NCBI GenBank assembly: GCA_030524225.1
Contig: JAUNGV010000017.1
Coordinates: 1 to 48,260 of the forward strand
From: Eubacteriales bacterium
GTDB lineage: Bacteria > Bacillota > Clostridia > Lachnospirales > Lachnospiraceae
Direction of reading: 5' to 3'
Length of the DNA stretch: 48,260 nucleotides
Part shown: positions 1 through 7,637 of the stretch, one piece after another
How the letters are laid out: each line of letters starts with the position of its first letter
How positions within the stretch are numbered: position 1 is the stretch's first letter
Position numbers and translations under genes: made by a program
Notes under the pieces: generated by a model
The model's database searches: none
What the model saw: the letters and a program-made list of their open reading frames with translations, nothing else
Told to the model about the DNA's origin: nothing

Positions 1-17
1 CTGGTTTAAGATAGAGA

Positions 18-47
18 ACGTGCCGGGGCTGTGCCCCGGGCGTTTTT
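18..47 (+). terminator. Rho-independent terminator of the upstream gene
   Basis: A GC-rich hairpin (CCGGGGC at 23-29 pairing with GCCCCGG at 33-39, extended by ACG/CGT) is followed by five T residues at 43-47. It would end a transcription unit that lies left of the window; ftsY is the usual neighbour of ylxM-ffh, but that is inference because no coding sequence is visible there. Confidence 0.7.
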
Positions 48-103
48 ATGTTTGATAACGCGCCGGATTATCGGAGCGGGAACACAGCGGTACTAGACTG
101 GAT

Positions 104-439
104 ATGGAAAAGATAGTAGAACAGGGATTGCTTTACGATTTTTACGGGCCGCTTCTGACGGCGCATCAGCAGAAGATTTACGAGCAGCTGGTGTACGAGA
201 ATCTCACGCTGAATGAGATCGCGGAGCGGGAGGGAATCAGCAAGCAGGCGGTGCACGATCTGATCCGGCGCTGTACGGAAACGCTGGCCGGTTATGAGGA
301 GAAGCTGCATACGATCCGGACGTTCCGGAGTCTGCAGGAAAGTGCGGACGCGCTTCTGGCCTGTGTGAAGGAAGAGAGAGGGCCGGTTTCCGAGAGAGTC
401 AGGGAACTGGCAGGAGAAATTAAGAGGGAACTTGCGTAA
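104..439 (+). CDS. ylxM: YlxM/p13-like helix-turn-helix protein
   Basis: A 111-residue protein of the UPF0122 (YlxM) family, a small DNA-binding-like protein encoded next to ffh in many Bacillota and thought to assist SRP function. The centre (about residues 20-60) reads as a sigma-70 region 4-like helix-turn-helix, with NEIAEREGISKQAVHDLIRR as the recognition portion. Length matches the family (about 110). The stop codon overlaps the ffh start (TAATG), so the two genes should be translationally coupled. The Shine-Dalgarno before ATG 104 is weak (ctgga), suggesting low expression. The family call is firm; the biochemical role is poorly defined. Confidence 0.9.
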   Translation: MEKIVEQGLLYDFYGPLLTAHQQKIYEQLVYENLTLNEIAEREGISKQAVHDLIRRCTETLAGYEEKLHTIRTFRSLQESADALLACVKEERGPVSERVRELAGEIKRELA

Positions 440-1818
440 TGGCATTTGACAGTTTATCAGAAAAATTAGCCAACGTATTCAAGAACCTGCGGGGCAAGGG
501 CAGACTGTCCGAGGCGGACGTCAAGGCCGCGCTGAAGGAAGTCAAGATGGCGCTGCTGGAGGCGGACGTGAATTTCAAGGTCGTCAAGCAGTTCGTCTCC
601 GCCGTGGAAGAGAGAGCGATCGGCGCGGATGTGATGAACGGACTCAATCCGGCGCAGATGGTAATCAAGATCGTCAACGAGGAGCTGACGAGCCTGATGG
701 GATCCGAGACGACGGAGCTGGCGCTGCAGCCGGGTAAGTCCATGACCGTCATTATGATGTGCGGTCTGCAGGGTTCCGGTAAGACGACGACGGCGGCCAA
801 GATCGCGGGCAAGCTAAAGACAAGAGGAAAGAAGCCGCTGCTGGCGGCGCTGGATATTTACAGGCCGGCCGCGATCAAACAGCTGCAGGTCAACGGTGAG
901 AAGCAGGGCGTCGAGGTCTTTTCCATGGGAGAGGATCACCAGCCTGCGGAGATCGCCCGGGAGGCGATAGCTCACGCGCAGAAGAATAAAGAGGATGTGG
1001 TCATTCTCGATACGGCGGGCCGTCTGCAGATCGACGAGGCCATGATGGAGGAGCTTGAGGAGATCAAGCGCACGGTCACCGTACACCAGACGCTGCTGGT
1101 TGTCGATGCGATGACCGGTCAGGAGGCCGTGAATGTGGCCAAGACCTTCGACGACCGCATTCACATCGACGGCGTTGTCCTGAGTAAGATGGACGGCGAT
1201 ACGCGGGGCGGCGCTGCGCTCTCGGTCAAAGCGGTGACCGGCAAGCCGATTCTGTTCGTCGGTATGGGCGAGAAGCTCTCGGATCTGGAGCAGTTCTATC
1301 CGGACCGGATGGCGGGGCGGATCCTCGGAATGGGGGATGTGCTGACGCTGATCGATAAGGCGCAGGCGTCTCTGGAGGCACAGGACGAGGCCAAGAGCAA
1401 GGATATGGCGGCCCGTCTCAAAAAGGGCAAATTTGATTTCAACGACTATCTCGAAAGCATGAAGCAGATGCGCAAGATGGGAGGTCTCTCCAGTATCCTC
1501 GGTATGATGCCGGGCATGGGACTGAAGGCGTCTGATCTGGAAAACGCGATCGATGAGAAGCAGCTGGCGAGGACGGAGGCCATCATTCTGAGTATGACGG
1601 AGGCGGAGCGCAGCAATCCGAAGCTCCTGACGCCGCAGAGGAAATTCCGTATTGCCAAGGGATCCGGCAATGATATTGCTGCGGTGAACCGTTTTATCAA
1701 GCAGTTCGAGCAGATGCAGAAGATGATGAAGCAGATGCCGGGAATGATGGGCGGCAAGCGGCGCGGACGGGGCAACCTGATGAACATGCTGGGCGGACGC
1801 CGGGGCGGGTTCTTCTAG
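439..1818 (+). CDS. ffh: Signal recognition particle protein Ffh
   Basis: Ffh (SRP54) is the GTPase of the signal recognition particle. It binds 4.5S/SRP RNA and signal sequences in the cytosol and docks with FtsY at the membrane. The 459-residue product has the N domain (1-95), the P-loop GLQGSGKTT at 109-117, the G3 motif DTAGR, the TKxD-equivalent SKMDGD followed by RGGAALS, and a methionine-rich M domain from about residue 330 ending in a Lys/Arg/Gly-rich tail. Length is normal for the family. The start overlaps the ylxM stop by one base. A 195-bp spacer follows before rpsP, so S16 may be expressed separately. Confidence 0.98.
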   Translation: MAFDSLSEKLANVFKNLRGKGRLSEADVKAALKEVKMALLEADVNFKVVKQFVSAVEERAIGADVMNGLNPAQMVIKIVNEELTSLMGSETTELALQPGKSMTVIMMCGLQGSGKTTTAAKIAGKLKTRGKKPLLAALDIYRPAAIKQLQVNGEKQGVEVFSMGEDHQPAEIAREAIAHAQKNKEDVVILDTAGRLQIDEAMMEELEEIKRTVTVHQTLLVVDAMTGQEAVNVAKTFDDRIHIDGVVLSKMDGDTRGGAALSVKAVTGKPILFVGMGEKLSDLEQFYPDRMAGRILGMGDVLTLIDKAQASLEAQDEAKSKDMAARLKKGKFDFNDYLESMKQMRKMGGLSSILGMMPGMGLKASDLENAIDEKQLARTEAIILSMTEAERSNPKLLTPQRKFRIAKGSGNDIAAVNRFIKQFEQMQKMMKQMPGMMGGKRRGRGNLMNMLGGRRGGFF

Positions 1819-1928
1819 GAACTGTTCGATTTTTTCAGAAAGGCCCGCAGGCGGGAGGCGATCGTCTCCGCACAGGGCGGGTGTTTGACGAAGGCAGTGA
1901 CAGAAAGAAAGTTTCTGTTTTGCATAAG

Positions 1929-1976
1929 GGAATTTGTGAGACATCAAATTCCGTCCGGACTGCGGCGGACGCAGTC
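1929..1976 (+). promoter_or_regulatory. Two consecutive hairpins in the rpsP leader
   Basis: In the ffh-rpsP spacer, GGAATTTG (1929-1936) pairs with CAAATTCC (1945-1952), and GACTGC (1958-1963) pairs with GCAGTC (1971-1976). The rpsP ribosome-binding site follows at about 2000. No T-run follows either stem, so these are not terminators. They could be leader structure for S16 synthesis or simply spacer; I do not recognise a known ribosomal-protein leader family. Confidence 0.3.
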
Positions 1977-2013
1977 ACGGCTACATTATATTTTTATACG
2001 GAGGAAAGAAAAA

Positions 2014-2256
2014 ATGGTTAAGATCAGATTAACGAGAATCGGTGAGAAGAAGGTGCCGCTGTACAGAATCGTTGTGGCGGATTCCAAGACTCCGAGAAAC
2101 GGACAGTGCATCGAGGAGATCGGCACGTATGATCCGAACACGAATCCGGGAACTGTAAAGGTTGATGCAGAGCTTGCCAAGAAGTGGCTTGCCAACGGCG
2201 CACAGCCGACGACCGTGGTGAGCAAGCTTTTCAGACAGGCGGGAATCAATAAGTAA
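2014..2256 (+). CDS. rpsP: 30S ribosomal protein S16
   Basis: S16 is a small-subunit assembly protein. The 80-residue product starts [20 protein letters not shown] and carries the family's [18 protein letters not shown] block. The ATG at 2014 is preceded by GGAGGAAAG (2000-2008) at good spacing. The frame stays open upstream to about 1885, but that extension does not resemble S16 and lacks a ribosome-binding site, so it is excluded. It heads the conserved rpsP-khpA-rimM-trmD group. Confidence 0.98.
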   Translation: MVKIRLTRIGEKKVPLYRIVVADSKTPRNGQCIEEIGTYDPNTNPGTVKVDAELAKKWLANGAQPTTVVSKLFRQAGINK

Positions 2257-2300
2257 GAAACTGTCCGCAGAAAAGCGCAGAAAGGGCAGGGGCAATATTG

Positions 2301-2528
2301 ATGAAAGAACTGGTGGAAGTAATTGCAAAAGCACTGGTAGAACATCCGGAAGAGGTGGTCGTGACGGAGAAGCGGGAAGGCAGGAATCTGCGGCTGCAGC
2401 TCCATGTGGCGCCCTCTGATATGGGGAAGGTGATCGGCAAACAGGGCAGAATCGCCAAGGCGATCCGCTCTGTGGTCAAGGCGGCTTCCTCCAAGGAAGA
2501 TTACAGGGTAGATGTAGATATTGACTGA
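2301..2528 (+). CDS. khpA: KH-domain RNA-binding protein KhpA
   Basis: KhpA (YlqC) is a small single-KH RNA-binding protein. With KhpB/Jag it affects cell division, elongation and RNA metabolism in Gram-positive bacteria. The product is 75 residues; the KH GxxG loop is seen as GKQGR within IGKQGRIAKAIRSVVKAA. A TTG directly in front (2298) could add one residue, but ATG 2301 fits the AGGGGCAA ribosome-binding site better. Its position between rpsP and rimM is the standard Bacillota arrangement. Confidence 0.95.
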   Translation: MKELVEVIAKALVEHPEEVVVTEKREGRNLRLQLHVAPSDMGKVIGKQGRIAKAIRSVVKAASSKEDYRVDVDID

Positions 2529-2638
2529 CGGCAGGAATGAGCGCCGCCCGCGAATGGACCGATCGCAGGATATGAAATGCGGAGGTCCATTTGTTTTTGC
2601 GTGCGGCGGAAAACTTTGGGGAGGCAGAGGAAAATCGC

Positions 2639-3151
2639 ATGATAGACCGCTTTCAGGTAGGGGTAATTACAGGCACGCACGGATTAAAGGGAGAAGTCAA
2701 AGTGTTTCCCACGACGGATGATCCGTCCCGTTTCCGGAAATTAAAAAAAGTGATTCTCGATCTGGGGCGGGAGGAGAGAATCCTGACGGTGCGATCCGTC
2801 CGCTTTTTCAAACAGTTCGTGATCGTGGGCTTTGCGGAGTCCACACGGATTGAGGATGTGGAGCGCCTGCGGGGAAAGAGCCTTCTGATCGATCGGGCGG
2901 ACGCCCTGCCGCTGGAGGAGGGAGAGTTCTATATTCCCGACCTGATCGGACTGCGGGTCGTGGATGAGGACGGAGCAGAGCTCGGAAAGCTGACGGATGT
3001 GCTCCAGACCGGCGCGAACGACGTCTATGCGGTGGAGACGCCGGAGGGAAAAGAGCTGCTGCTCCCCGCGATCAAATCCTGTATTCTCGAGACGAATCCG
3101 CAGGAGGGCTATATGAAGGTTCATCTGCTGCCGGGATTGGAGGATCTGTAA
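2639..3151 (+). CDS. rimM: Ribosome maturation factor RimM
   Basis: RimM assists 16S rRNA processing and 30S head assembly by binding S19. The 170-residue protein has the N-terminal RimM beta-barrel (QVGVITGTHGLKGEVKVFP) and a C-terminal PRC barrel (about 95-168, with GEFYIPDLIGL and LLPAIKSCI). ATG 2639 follows GAGGCAGAGG; the upstream in-frame TTG at 2591 would add 16 residues not found in the family. Only two bases separate its stop from trmD, so the two are probably co-translated. Confidence 0.96.
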   Translation: MIDRFQVGVITGTHGLKGEVKVFPTTDDPSRFRKLKKVILDLGREERILTVRSVRFFKQFVIVGFAESTRIEDVERLRGKSLLIDRADALPLEEGEFYIPDLIGLRVVDEDGAELGKLTDVLQTGANDVYAVETPEGKELLLPAIKSCILETNPQEGYMKVHLLPGLEDL

Positions 3152-3153
3152 CC

Positions 3154-3906
3154 ATGCAGTTTCATATCTTGACCCTGTTTCCGGAGATGGTGGCGGACGG
3201 GCTCTGCACGAGCATTCTGGCCCGCGCCATGGAGAAGAAACTCATTTCCGTGGAGACGCACAATATCCGTGACTATACGGAGAATAAACATAATAAGGTA
3301 GACGACTATACCTACGGCGGCGGCGCGGGAATGCTGATGCAGGCGCAGCCGGTTTACGACGCCTGTGAGGCGGTACAGGAGAGTCTGCCGTCCCGGGCGC
3401 GGGTGATTTATCTGACGCCGCAGGGTGAGCTGTTTACGCAGAAGAAGGCGGCCGAGCTGGCACAGGAGGAGAATCTGATTCTCCTGTGCGGCCACTATGA
3501 GGGAATCGACGAGCGTGCGCTGGAGGAGATCGGGGCGGAGTATCTCTCGATTGGGGACTACGTTCTGACCGGAGGCGAGCTCCCGGCGATGATCGTGGTG
3601 GACGCGGTCTCACGACTGGTGCCGGGAGTTCTGAACAACGAATCCTCCGCGCAGACGGATTCCTTTGGCAACGGACTACTGGAATATCCGCAGTATTCGA
3701 GGCCGGAGATCTGGCGCGGCAGACAGGTGCCGCCGGTACTCCTGAGCGGCGATCATGCGAAGGTGGACGCGTGGCGTCTGGAGCAGTCGCTGCTGCGCAC
3801 AAAGGAGCGGCGTCCGGAGCTCTACGAGCAATATATGCAGGAGCATCCTCCCGTGGAGAAGAACAAACGCCGCCGCAGAGCGGCAAAGGCGGAGGAGCCG
3901 GTGTGA
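3154..3906 (+). CDS. trmD: tRNA (guanine-N1)-methyltransferase TrmD
   Basis: TrmD transfers methyl from S-adenosylmethionine to G37 of tRNAs, preventing +1 frameshifting. The 250-residue protein carries the SPOUT trefoil-knot motifs LLCGHYEGIDER, YLSIGDYVLTGGELPA and DAVSRLVPGVL. The C-terminal tail after about residue 230 is Lys/Arg-rich (KNKRRRRAAK), longer than in many homologues. In most Bacillota rplS follows directly; here a terminator and about 4 kb of accessory DNA intervene. Confidence 0.97.
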   Translation: MQFHILTLFPEMVADGLCTSILARAMEKKLISVETHNIRDYTENKHNKVDDYTYGGGAGMLMQAQPVYDACEAVQESLPSRARVIYLTPQGELFTQKKAAELAQEENLILLCGHYEGIDERALEEIGAEYLSIGDYVLTGGELPAMIVVDAVSRLVPGVLNNESSAQTDSFGNGLLEYPQYSRPEIWRGRQVPPVLLSGDHAKVDAWRLEQSLLRTKERRPELYEQYMQEHPPVEKNKRRRRAAKAEEPV

Positions 3907-3959
3907 AAAAGTGTAAGATTTTCATTCCTGCTTTTACAATTTCATATCCATACACACAG

Positions 3960-3990
3960 AGCAGTTGGTCTTAGGATTGACTGCTTTTTT
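3960..3990 (+). terminator. Terminator after trmD
   Basis: AGCAGT (3960-3965) pairs with ACTGCT (3980-3985) and is followed by a run of Ts (3985-3990). This would end the ffh/rpsP-trmD transcript before the accessory insertion, so rplS needs its own promoter. Confidence 0.65.
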
Positions 3991-4091
3991 GCTCCCATAG
4001 AAAAGGTAAACGCATAGAGAGTACCTATATCATGCTTGCAAAAGAGTGATATTTGAGAGAAATATATTTACGAAAAATCGCTATTATTTCT

Positions 4092-4119
4092 TTGTTTAAC
4101 GAATCAGGCATGTTATAAT
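4092..4119 (+). promoter_or_regulatory. Candidate sigma-A promoter in the accessory insertion
   Basis: TTGTTT (4092-4097), a 16-bp spacer and a perfect TATAAT (4114-4119). It lies in AT-rich DNA directly ahead of a decayed reading frame and about 200 bp before the Schlafen-like gene, which it may now drive. Confidence 0.45.
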
Positions 4120-4120
4120 T

Positions 4121-4327
4121 TTCAATAACAACATTACAGATACTGCTCGCGACGATTTGTGGATGGAGATAAAGCGAGGAAGTAAGGTATCTGTTGCGAC
4201 AGCCTTTTCAATGTATGCATATCAGGAACTAAGGAGGGCAAGTTTAATCTTGTATAAGTTGAAGAGAGTTAGATGTGTCTTACGAATTACGGGATATTTA
4301 TTCCAAAGGGCAGGTGAAGTGAAATGA
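4121..4327 (+). pseudogene. Decayed N-terminal fragment, PLD/SNF2-helicase-like (tentative)
   Basis: The frame beginning at 4121 reads FNNNITDTARDDLWMEIKRG and continues KVSVATAFSMYAYQELRRA without an ATG start, then turns into unrelated sequence before a stop at 4325-4327. This peptide resembles, from memory, the first 40 or so residues of SNF2-type helicases with an N-terminal phospholipase D-like domain, which occur in mobile and defence loci. Only about 35 codons are recognisable. It is probably a remnant left by deletion when the Schlafen-like gene arrived or decayed. The helicase assignment needs a database search. Confidence 0.4.
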
Positions 4328-5838
4328 CGATTGATGAGGCAGTTGCAAATGAAGAAAGACAAATATTTGATCGGAAAAGCATTCAGATCAGACCGGTAGA
4401 TCTGTCAAATACGTTTTGCGCCTTTGCAAATGCAGACGGCGGTACGGTTGCCATCGGTATATCGGACAAGAATAGAAGAATTGAGGGTGTGGACTATCAT
4501 TTAGAGCAGATGAATGAGATTCTCCGTGCTCCGATAGATTACTGTAACCCAACGGTTTCAGTGATAACAGAGATGGTGAAATGTATAAATTATAAAGGAC
4601 AGCCGGATCATGTGCTCCTGATGCATATAGAAGCCAGTCCACTGCTTCATGCCAATCAGTCGGATGAGGTTTATATCCGTGTCGGTGATAAGAATAAAAA
4701 GCTGGAATTTAATGACCGTATGACACTTATGTACGCAAAAGGGGTGCGTTATTATGAGGATGAGCCTGTGGCTGATGCCACAATAGCGGATCTGGATCTG
4801 GATTTTGTCGCTTCTTATTGTAAACGAATAGGTTATTCAAAATCCCCAGAGGAGTATGTGCGGGAGAATAAGAGATTTGTTACCTCTAAGGATGCTATGG
4901 ATTTAGTTTCTGTGGCAGCCATTCTGTTGTTTGGAAAGAATCCGCAGTTGTTCTTTCCCCGAGCCTTTATACGTTTTATTCGCTACGATGGCACTGAGGC
5001 AAAGGTTGGTAAGGACATGAATGTGGTTAAGGATGTGATTTTTGAAGGCCGTATTCTTGAACAGGTGGAAAAAGTTGTCGATTTCATCAAGGTTCAGATG
5101 AAAGAAAAGACATATCTCGGAAATGACGGAATTTTTGTAACAGAAGAAGAATACAGCGAGTTTGTCCGTACCGAAATTGTAGTGAATGCTGCCACACACC
5201 GTGATTACGGGATTAAGGGCACAGACATACAGATTAAGATGTATGATGACCGATTGGAAGTGGAAAGTCCCGGAATCTTAGCAGGTATGGTCAAAAAAGA
5301 GAATATCCGCTACACTCATTTTTCCCGGAATCCGAAAATCGCAGCATTTCTCAAGGATTACGGCTATGTAAAGGAATATGGTGAAGGTGTGGATCGAATG
5401 TGCAAAGAACTTGAAACTGCGGGGCTTCCAGAGCCTACATTTAACAATAGCACGTTCATTTTGAAAACGACGGTAATGAGCGCGTCGTTAAAAAATAAAA
5501 CGGCAGATGTTGCGTCGATTCAATCTATAGATGCGTCGATTGAGCGAAACGACGCGTCGATTCGAGGAAAGGACGAACTTTTGAGCAAGATATTTCAAAG
5601 TGAATCAACTGGACGCCTGTCTCATAAGGACGCAATGGATGCGAAACTTGTAATAGAAACAATCGATATTATGCAGGTTCTCACATCGAAAGAGATCATG
5701 AAAATTTTGTCTTGTCAGACTACTAAGTCGAGACAGATCTTGAAGATGATGGAAGCTCAAAACTTGATCAAATCGATCCAGGGGAAAGGAAAGGGCAGAT
5801 ATGTTTTGAATATCATAAGCCAATATATAACTGAATAA
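4324..5838 (+). CDS. Schlafen/AlbA_2-domain putative ATP-binding regulator
   Basis: A 504-residue protein of the RecG-like/Schlafen AlbA_2 group. Residues about 10-125 form the AlbA_2 domain (FANADGGTVAIGI). About 270-375 resembles a GHKL-type ATP-binding region (EIVVNAATHRDYGIKGTDIQ, YGEGVDRM), and the end (about 425-500) is a winged helix. ATG 4324 follows a weak GGTGAAGTGAA. Between residues 396 and 417 a seven-residue unit (ASIQSID, ASIERND, ASIRGKD) is repeated three times, matching GCGTCGATT at 5512, 5533 and 5554. Codon use is AT-richer than the flanking operon, consistent with transfer. Such genes are common on mobile DNA; whether this one acts in regulation or defence cannot be told. 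Confidence 0.8.
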   Translation: MTIDEAVANEERQIFDRKSIQIRPVDLSNTFCAFANADGGTVAIGISDKNRRIEGVDYHLEQMNEILRAPIDYCNPTVSVITEMVKCINYKGQPDHVLLMHIEASPLLHANQSDEVYIRVGDKNKKLEFNDRMTLMYAKGVRYYEDEPVADATIADLDLDFVASYCKRIGYSKSPEEYVRENKRFVTSKDAMDLVSVAAILLFGKNPQLFFPRAFIRFIRYDGTEAKVGKDMNVVKDVIFEGRILEQVEKVVDFIKVQMKEKTYLGNDGIFVTEEEYSEFVRTEIVVNAATHRDYGIKGTDIQIKMYDDRLEVESPGILAGMVKKENIRYTHFSRNPKIAAFLKDYGYVKEYGEGVDRMCKELETAGLPEPTFNNSTFILKTTVMSASLKNKTADVASIQSIDASIERNDASIRGKDELLSKIFQSESTGRLSHKDAMDAKLVIETIDIMQVLTSKEIMKILSCQTTKSRQILKMMEAQNLIKSIQGKGKGRYVLNIISQYITE

Positions 5839-6014
5839 AAGGTATCTTTACGGCGGCACCACCGAGCAGGAAATCCAGAAACGGAATTCCTGCTTTTTCT
5901 ACGCCTAAAAATCGGGCGATTTTAACCGTGACAGAGTTTGACGAAAAAATTGCAAAAACTGAGGAAGAAATCCGGCAGCTACAGAGCAGAAAGGGGGAAC
6001 AGCAGGATTTATAA
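5835..6014 (+). pseudogene. Startless remnant with coiled-coil C-terminus
   Basis: The frame runs open from 5835 to TAA at 6012-6014 and encodes a plausible protein tail (LTVTEFDEKIAKTEEEIRQL, then QSRKGEQQDL) without an ATG start or ribosome-binding site. The last 25 residues have a strong coiled-coil pattern. Another frame over 5841-5905 also looks protein-like before an early stop, suggesting two gene ends joined by deletion. I do not recognise the parent; an element-encoded protein is a guess. From here to the XRE gene at 6238 the DNA holds the promoter/operator described separately. Confidence 0.35.
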
Positions 6015-6061
6015 AACCGGTGAGCCAGAAAAAGCTGGGAAAATCTTGAGCTGGAAACATA

Positions 6062-6115
6062 TTGACAAGGAAAGTTGTCATATGTTATAGTTTTGATTGA
6101 CAAATAAAGTTGTCG
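6062..6115 (+). promoter_or_regulatory. Promoter with twin palindromic operators for the XRE/DUF3169 pair
   Basis: TTGACA (6062-6067) and TATAGT (6086-6091), 18 bp apart, form a promoter. Two copies of a dyad lie on it: TGACAA-GGAAAG-TTGTCA at 6063-6080 over the -35, and TGACAA-ATAAAG-TTGTCG at 6098-6115 over the expected start point. Their centres are 35 bp apart. The arrangement fits repression by a dimeric regulator, most simply the XRE protein encoded 120 bp downstream (inference). Confidence 0.6.
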
Positions 6116-6237
6116 GTTTGCAATGGGAATTTGTCGAACGGGTAAACAGAACGTAGGCAGAAGGTGAGTAGGGAGAATAGCAGCCCGAGAAGCCTGGAAG
6201 AAATTAGAAATCAGGAATCAGAAAGGAGCAGTCTTAC

Positions 6238-6444
6238 ATGGCATTGAAGAACAGATTAAAAGAGCACCGTGCGAGACTCAATGTCAACCAGTCGGAGCTG
6301 GGAAAGCTGGCGGGGGTATCCAGACAGACGATCAGCCTGATCGAGCGGGGCGATTACTCCCCCTCTGTGACGCTGGCGCTGAAACTGGCGAAGATCTTTG
6401 GAGTGGCGGTGGAGGATATTTTTGATTACGAGGAGGATGTGTAA
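6238..6444 (+). CDS. XRE-family HTH transcriptional regulator
   Basis: A 68-residue Cro/CI-type DNA-binding protein that is essentially one helix-turn-helix domain: LKEHRARLNVNQSELGKLAG, then VSRQTISLIERGDYSPSVTLALKLAKIFG. ATG 6238 follows AAAGGAGCAG. It ends two bases from the start of the DUF3169 membrane protein, a pairing common in Bacillota in which the regulator is thought to control the pair. The twin palindromes at 6063-6115 are the likely operator. No effector domain is present. Confidence 0.92.
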   Translation: MALKNRLKEHRARLNVNQSELGKLAGVSRQTISLIERGDYSPSVTLALKLAKIFGVAVEDIFDYEEDV

Positions 6445-6445
6445 G

Positions 6446-7189
6446 ATGAAAAAGGATTCTTGTTTAAAAATGCTTGTCGGCGGTGTCGTGGGAGGAGTCA
6501 TAGGATTTTGCAGCGCATGGGGAGGGGAGAATGGCTTCCAAGAGCTGTTTACAGGAGCGCGGGCGTGGATGGGCGATTACAACACGATGCTTATGGGAAC
6601 TCTGGCGGTGATTTCCCTCTGCTTCAGTCTCTTCTGTTACCGGAAGGGGGAAGCCTATGTGAGAGGGTATTTGCGCAGTGAAGTGGATGAGGAGAAGGAT
6701 GGAATCGAACAGGCGTATGGATTCCTCTCCGGAATCGGGACGGCGGGAACCAGCATCCTGATCTGGGTCGGCGTTGCGGTCTTCGCATTCCGGCTGAATG
6801 TGGGGAATCTGGAGGAAGCGGCGGGGCTGCTTCTGGGAGCGGGTCTGCTGATCTTCATCGCCATTGTATGCGCGTTCTATCAGATTGCGATGGTCAGACA
6901 GGTGCGCAGAATGGATCCCATGAAGCGGGGAGATGCGGCGGACTGGAATTTCCAGAAGGTGTGGCTGGCCAGCTGTGACGAAGCGGAGAAGCACGTCATC
7001 TATGAGGCGGGATATCGGAGCTTCACTGCGACCCGGCTTCTGCTGATGATCGCGACCTTGCTGGTGGGAGCGCTGCAGTCGGAGGCGGGCCTGCTGGCGG
7101 TTGTATTTCTGACGCTGTGCAATGTGATTTCTATGGTCATCTACAGCTATTATTCGATCAGGCTGAGTCGGAAAGGCGTCGCTGTTTAA
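6446..7189 (+). CDS. DUF3169 family integral membrane protein
   Basis: A 247-residue membrane protein. Hydrophobic segments lie near residues 7-24, 44-63, 97-118, 125-147, 194-212 and 215-236, with a charged stretch (RQVRRMDPMKRGDAADWNFQ) in the loop before the last pair. Family DUF3169 is usually encoded next to a small XRE regulator, as here; its function is unknown. The start ATG 6446 directly follows the regulator's stop (TAAG-ATG), implying coupled translation. An in-frame TTG upstream lies inside the regulator gene and was not used. Base composition is closer to the chromosome than in the Schlafen-like gene, so this pair may have arrived separately. Confidence 0.85.
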   Translation: MKKDSCLKMLVGGVVGGVIGFCSAWGGENGFQELFTGARAWMGDYNTMLMGTLAVISLCFSLFCYRKGEAYVRGYLRSEVDEEKDGIEQAYGFLSGIGTAGTSILIWVGVAVFAFRLNVGNLEEAAGLLLGAGLLIFIAIVCAFYQIAMVRQVRRMDPMKRGDAADWNFQKVWLASCDEAEKHVIYEAGYRSFTATRLLLMIATLLVGALQSEAGLLAVVFLTLCNVISMVIYSYYSIRLSRKGVAV

Positions 7190-7211
7190 ACGCATCGGTT
7201 TCTCCCCCAGT

Positions 7212-7281
7212 CGGAACCAAGCGGCACAAATTCGTGTAAGCATGATTTGTCCTTCTTGCTTCCGGCGGGCTGAGCGGTTAC
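7212..7281. repeat. Dispersed intergenic repeat, family 1, copy A
   Basis: This 70-bp segment aligns without gaps to 18203-18272, with about 55 identical positions by eye, including GGCACAAATTCG, GATTT, TTCCGGC, GGCTGAGC and GTTAC. A shorter copy lies at 30505-30561. All three are intergenic. It has no long open frame and no strong perfect hairpin. Confidence 0.6.
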
Positions 7282-7310
7282 TAACAAAATGTCTGCTGTA
7301 AAATCTGCTG

Positions 7311-7339
7311 TTGAATTTTACAACAGATTAGGATATTCT
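7311..7339 (+). promoter_or_regulatory. Promoter and operator of the toxin-antitoxin remnant
   Basis: TTGAAT (7311-7316), 17 bp, TATTCT (7334-7339). An imperfect dyad built on TGTTG/CAACA and AATC/GATT spans 7305-7330 and overlaps the -35, as expected for autoregulation by a Phd/YefM antitoxin. Confidence 0.5.
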
Positions 7340-7382
7340 GTAGTTAGAAAGAAGCAAAGAATGCCCTGATACGGAGGTGGCT

Positions 7383-7637
7383 ATGCCGAATATCAAACCT
7401 ATTTCTGATCTGCGCAATTATAGTGAAGTGCTGGGGGATGTGGCGGTCGGGGCTCCCGTTTTTCTGACCAAGAATGGACGAGGCAGATACGCAATCCTTG
7501 ATATACAGGATTTTGAAAAAACACAGGCGACGCTCCGGCTGATGAATGAACTCACAAAAGGCAGAAAGTCCGGAGAAGAGAAAGGCTGGCTGACATTAGA
7601 GGCTGTGGAGGAGCACCTCGGGATCAGCAATGAATAA
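7383..7637 (+). CDS. Type II antitoxin, Phd/YefM family
   Basis: An 84-residue protein with the Phd/YefM DNA-binding fold (MPNIKPISDLRNYSEVLGDV at the N-terminus, FLTKNGRGRYAILDIQDFE in the middle) and a charged, probably flexible toxin-binding tail. ATG 7383 sits five bases after GGAGG; an in-frame GTG two codons upstream overlaps that site and is less likely. The gene overlaps the start of a RelE/ParE-type toxin by eight bases (ATGAATAA), the usual operon layout. The toxin carries an internal deletion, so the antitoxin is apparently an orphan and may persist as an autoregulator. Confidence 0.9.
   Translation: MPNIKPISDLRNYSEVLGDVAVGAPVFLTKNGRGRYAILDIQDFEKTQATLRLMNELTKGRKSGEEKGWLTLEAVEEHLGISNE

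Noticed and set aside
814-1947. A 377-codon minus-strand frame opposite ffh
   Set aside because: It is the antisense shadow of a secure gene, with no ribosome-binding site or recognisable motif.
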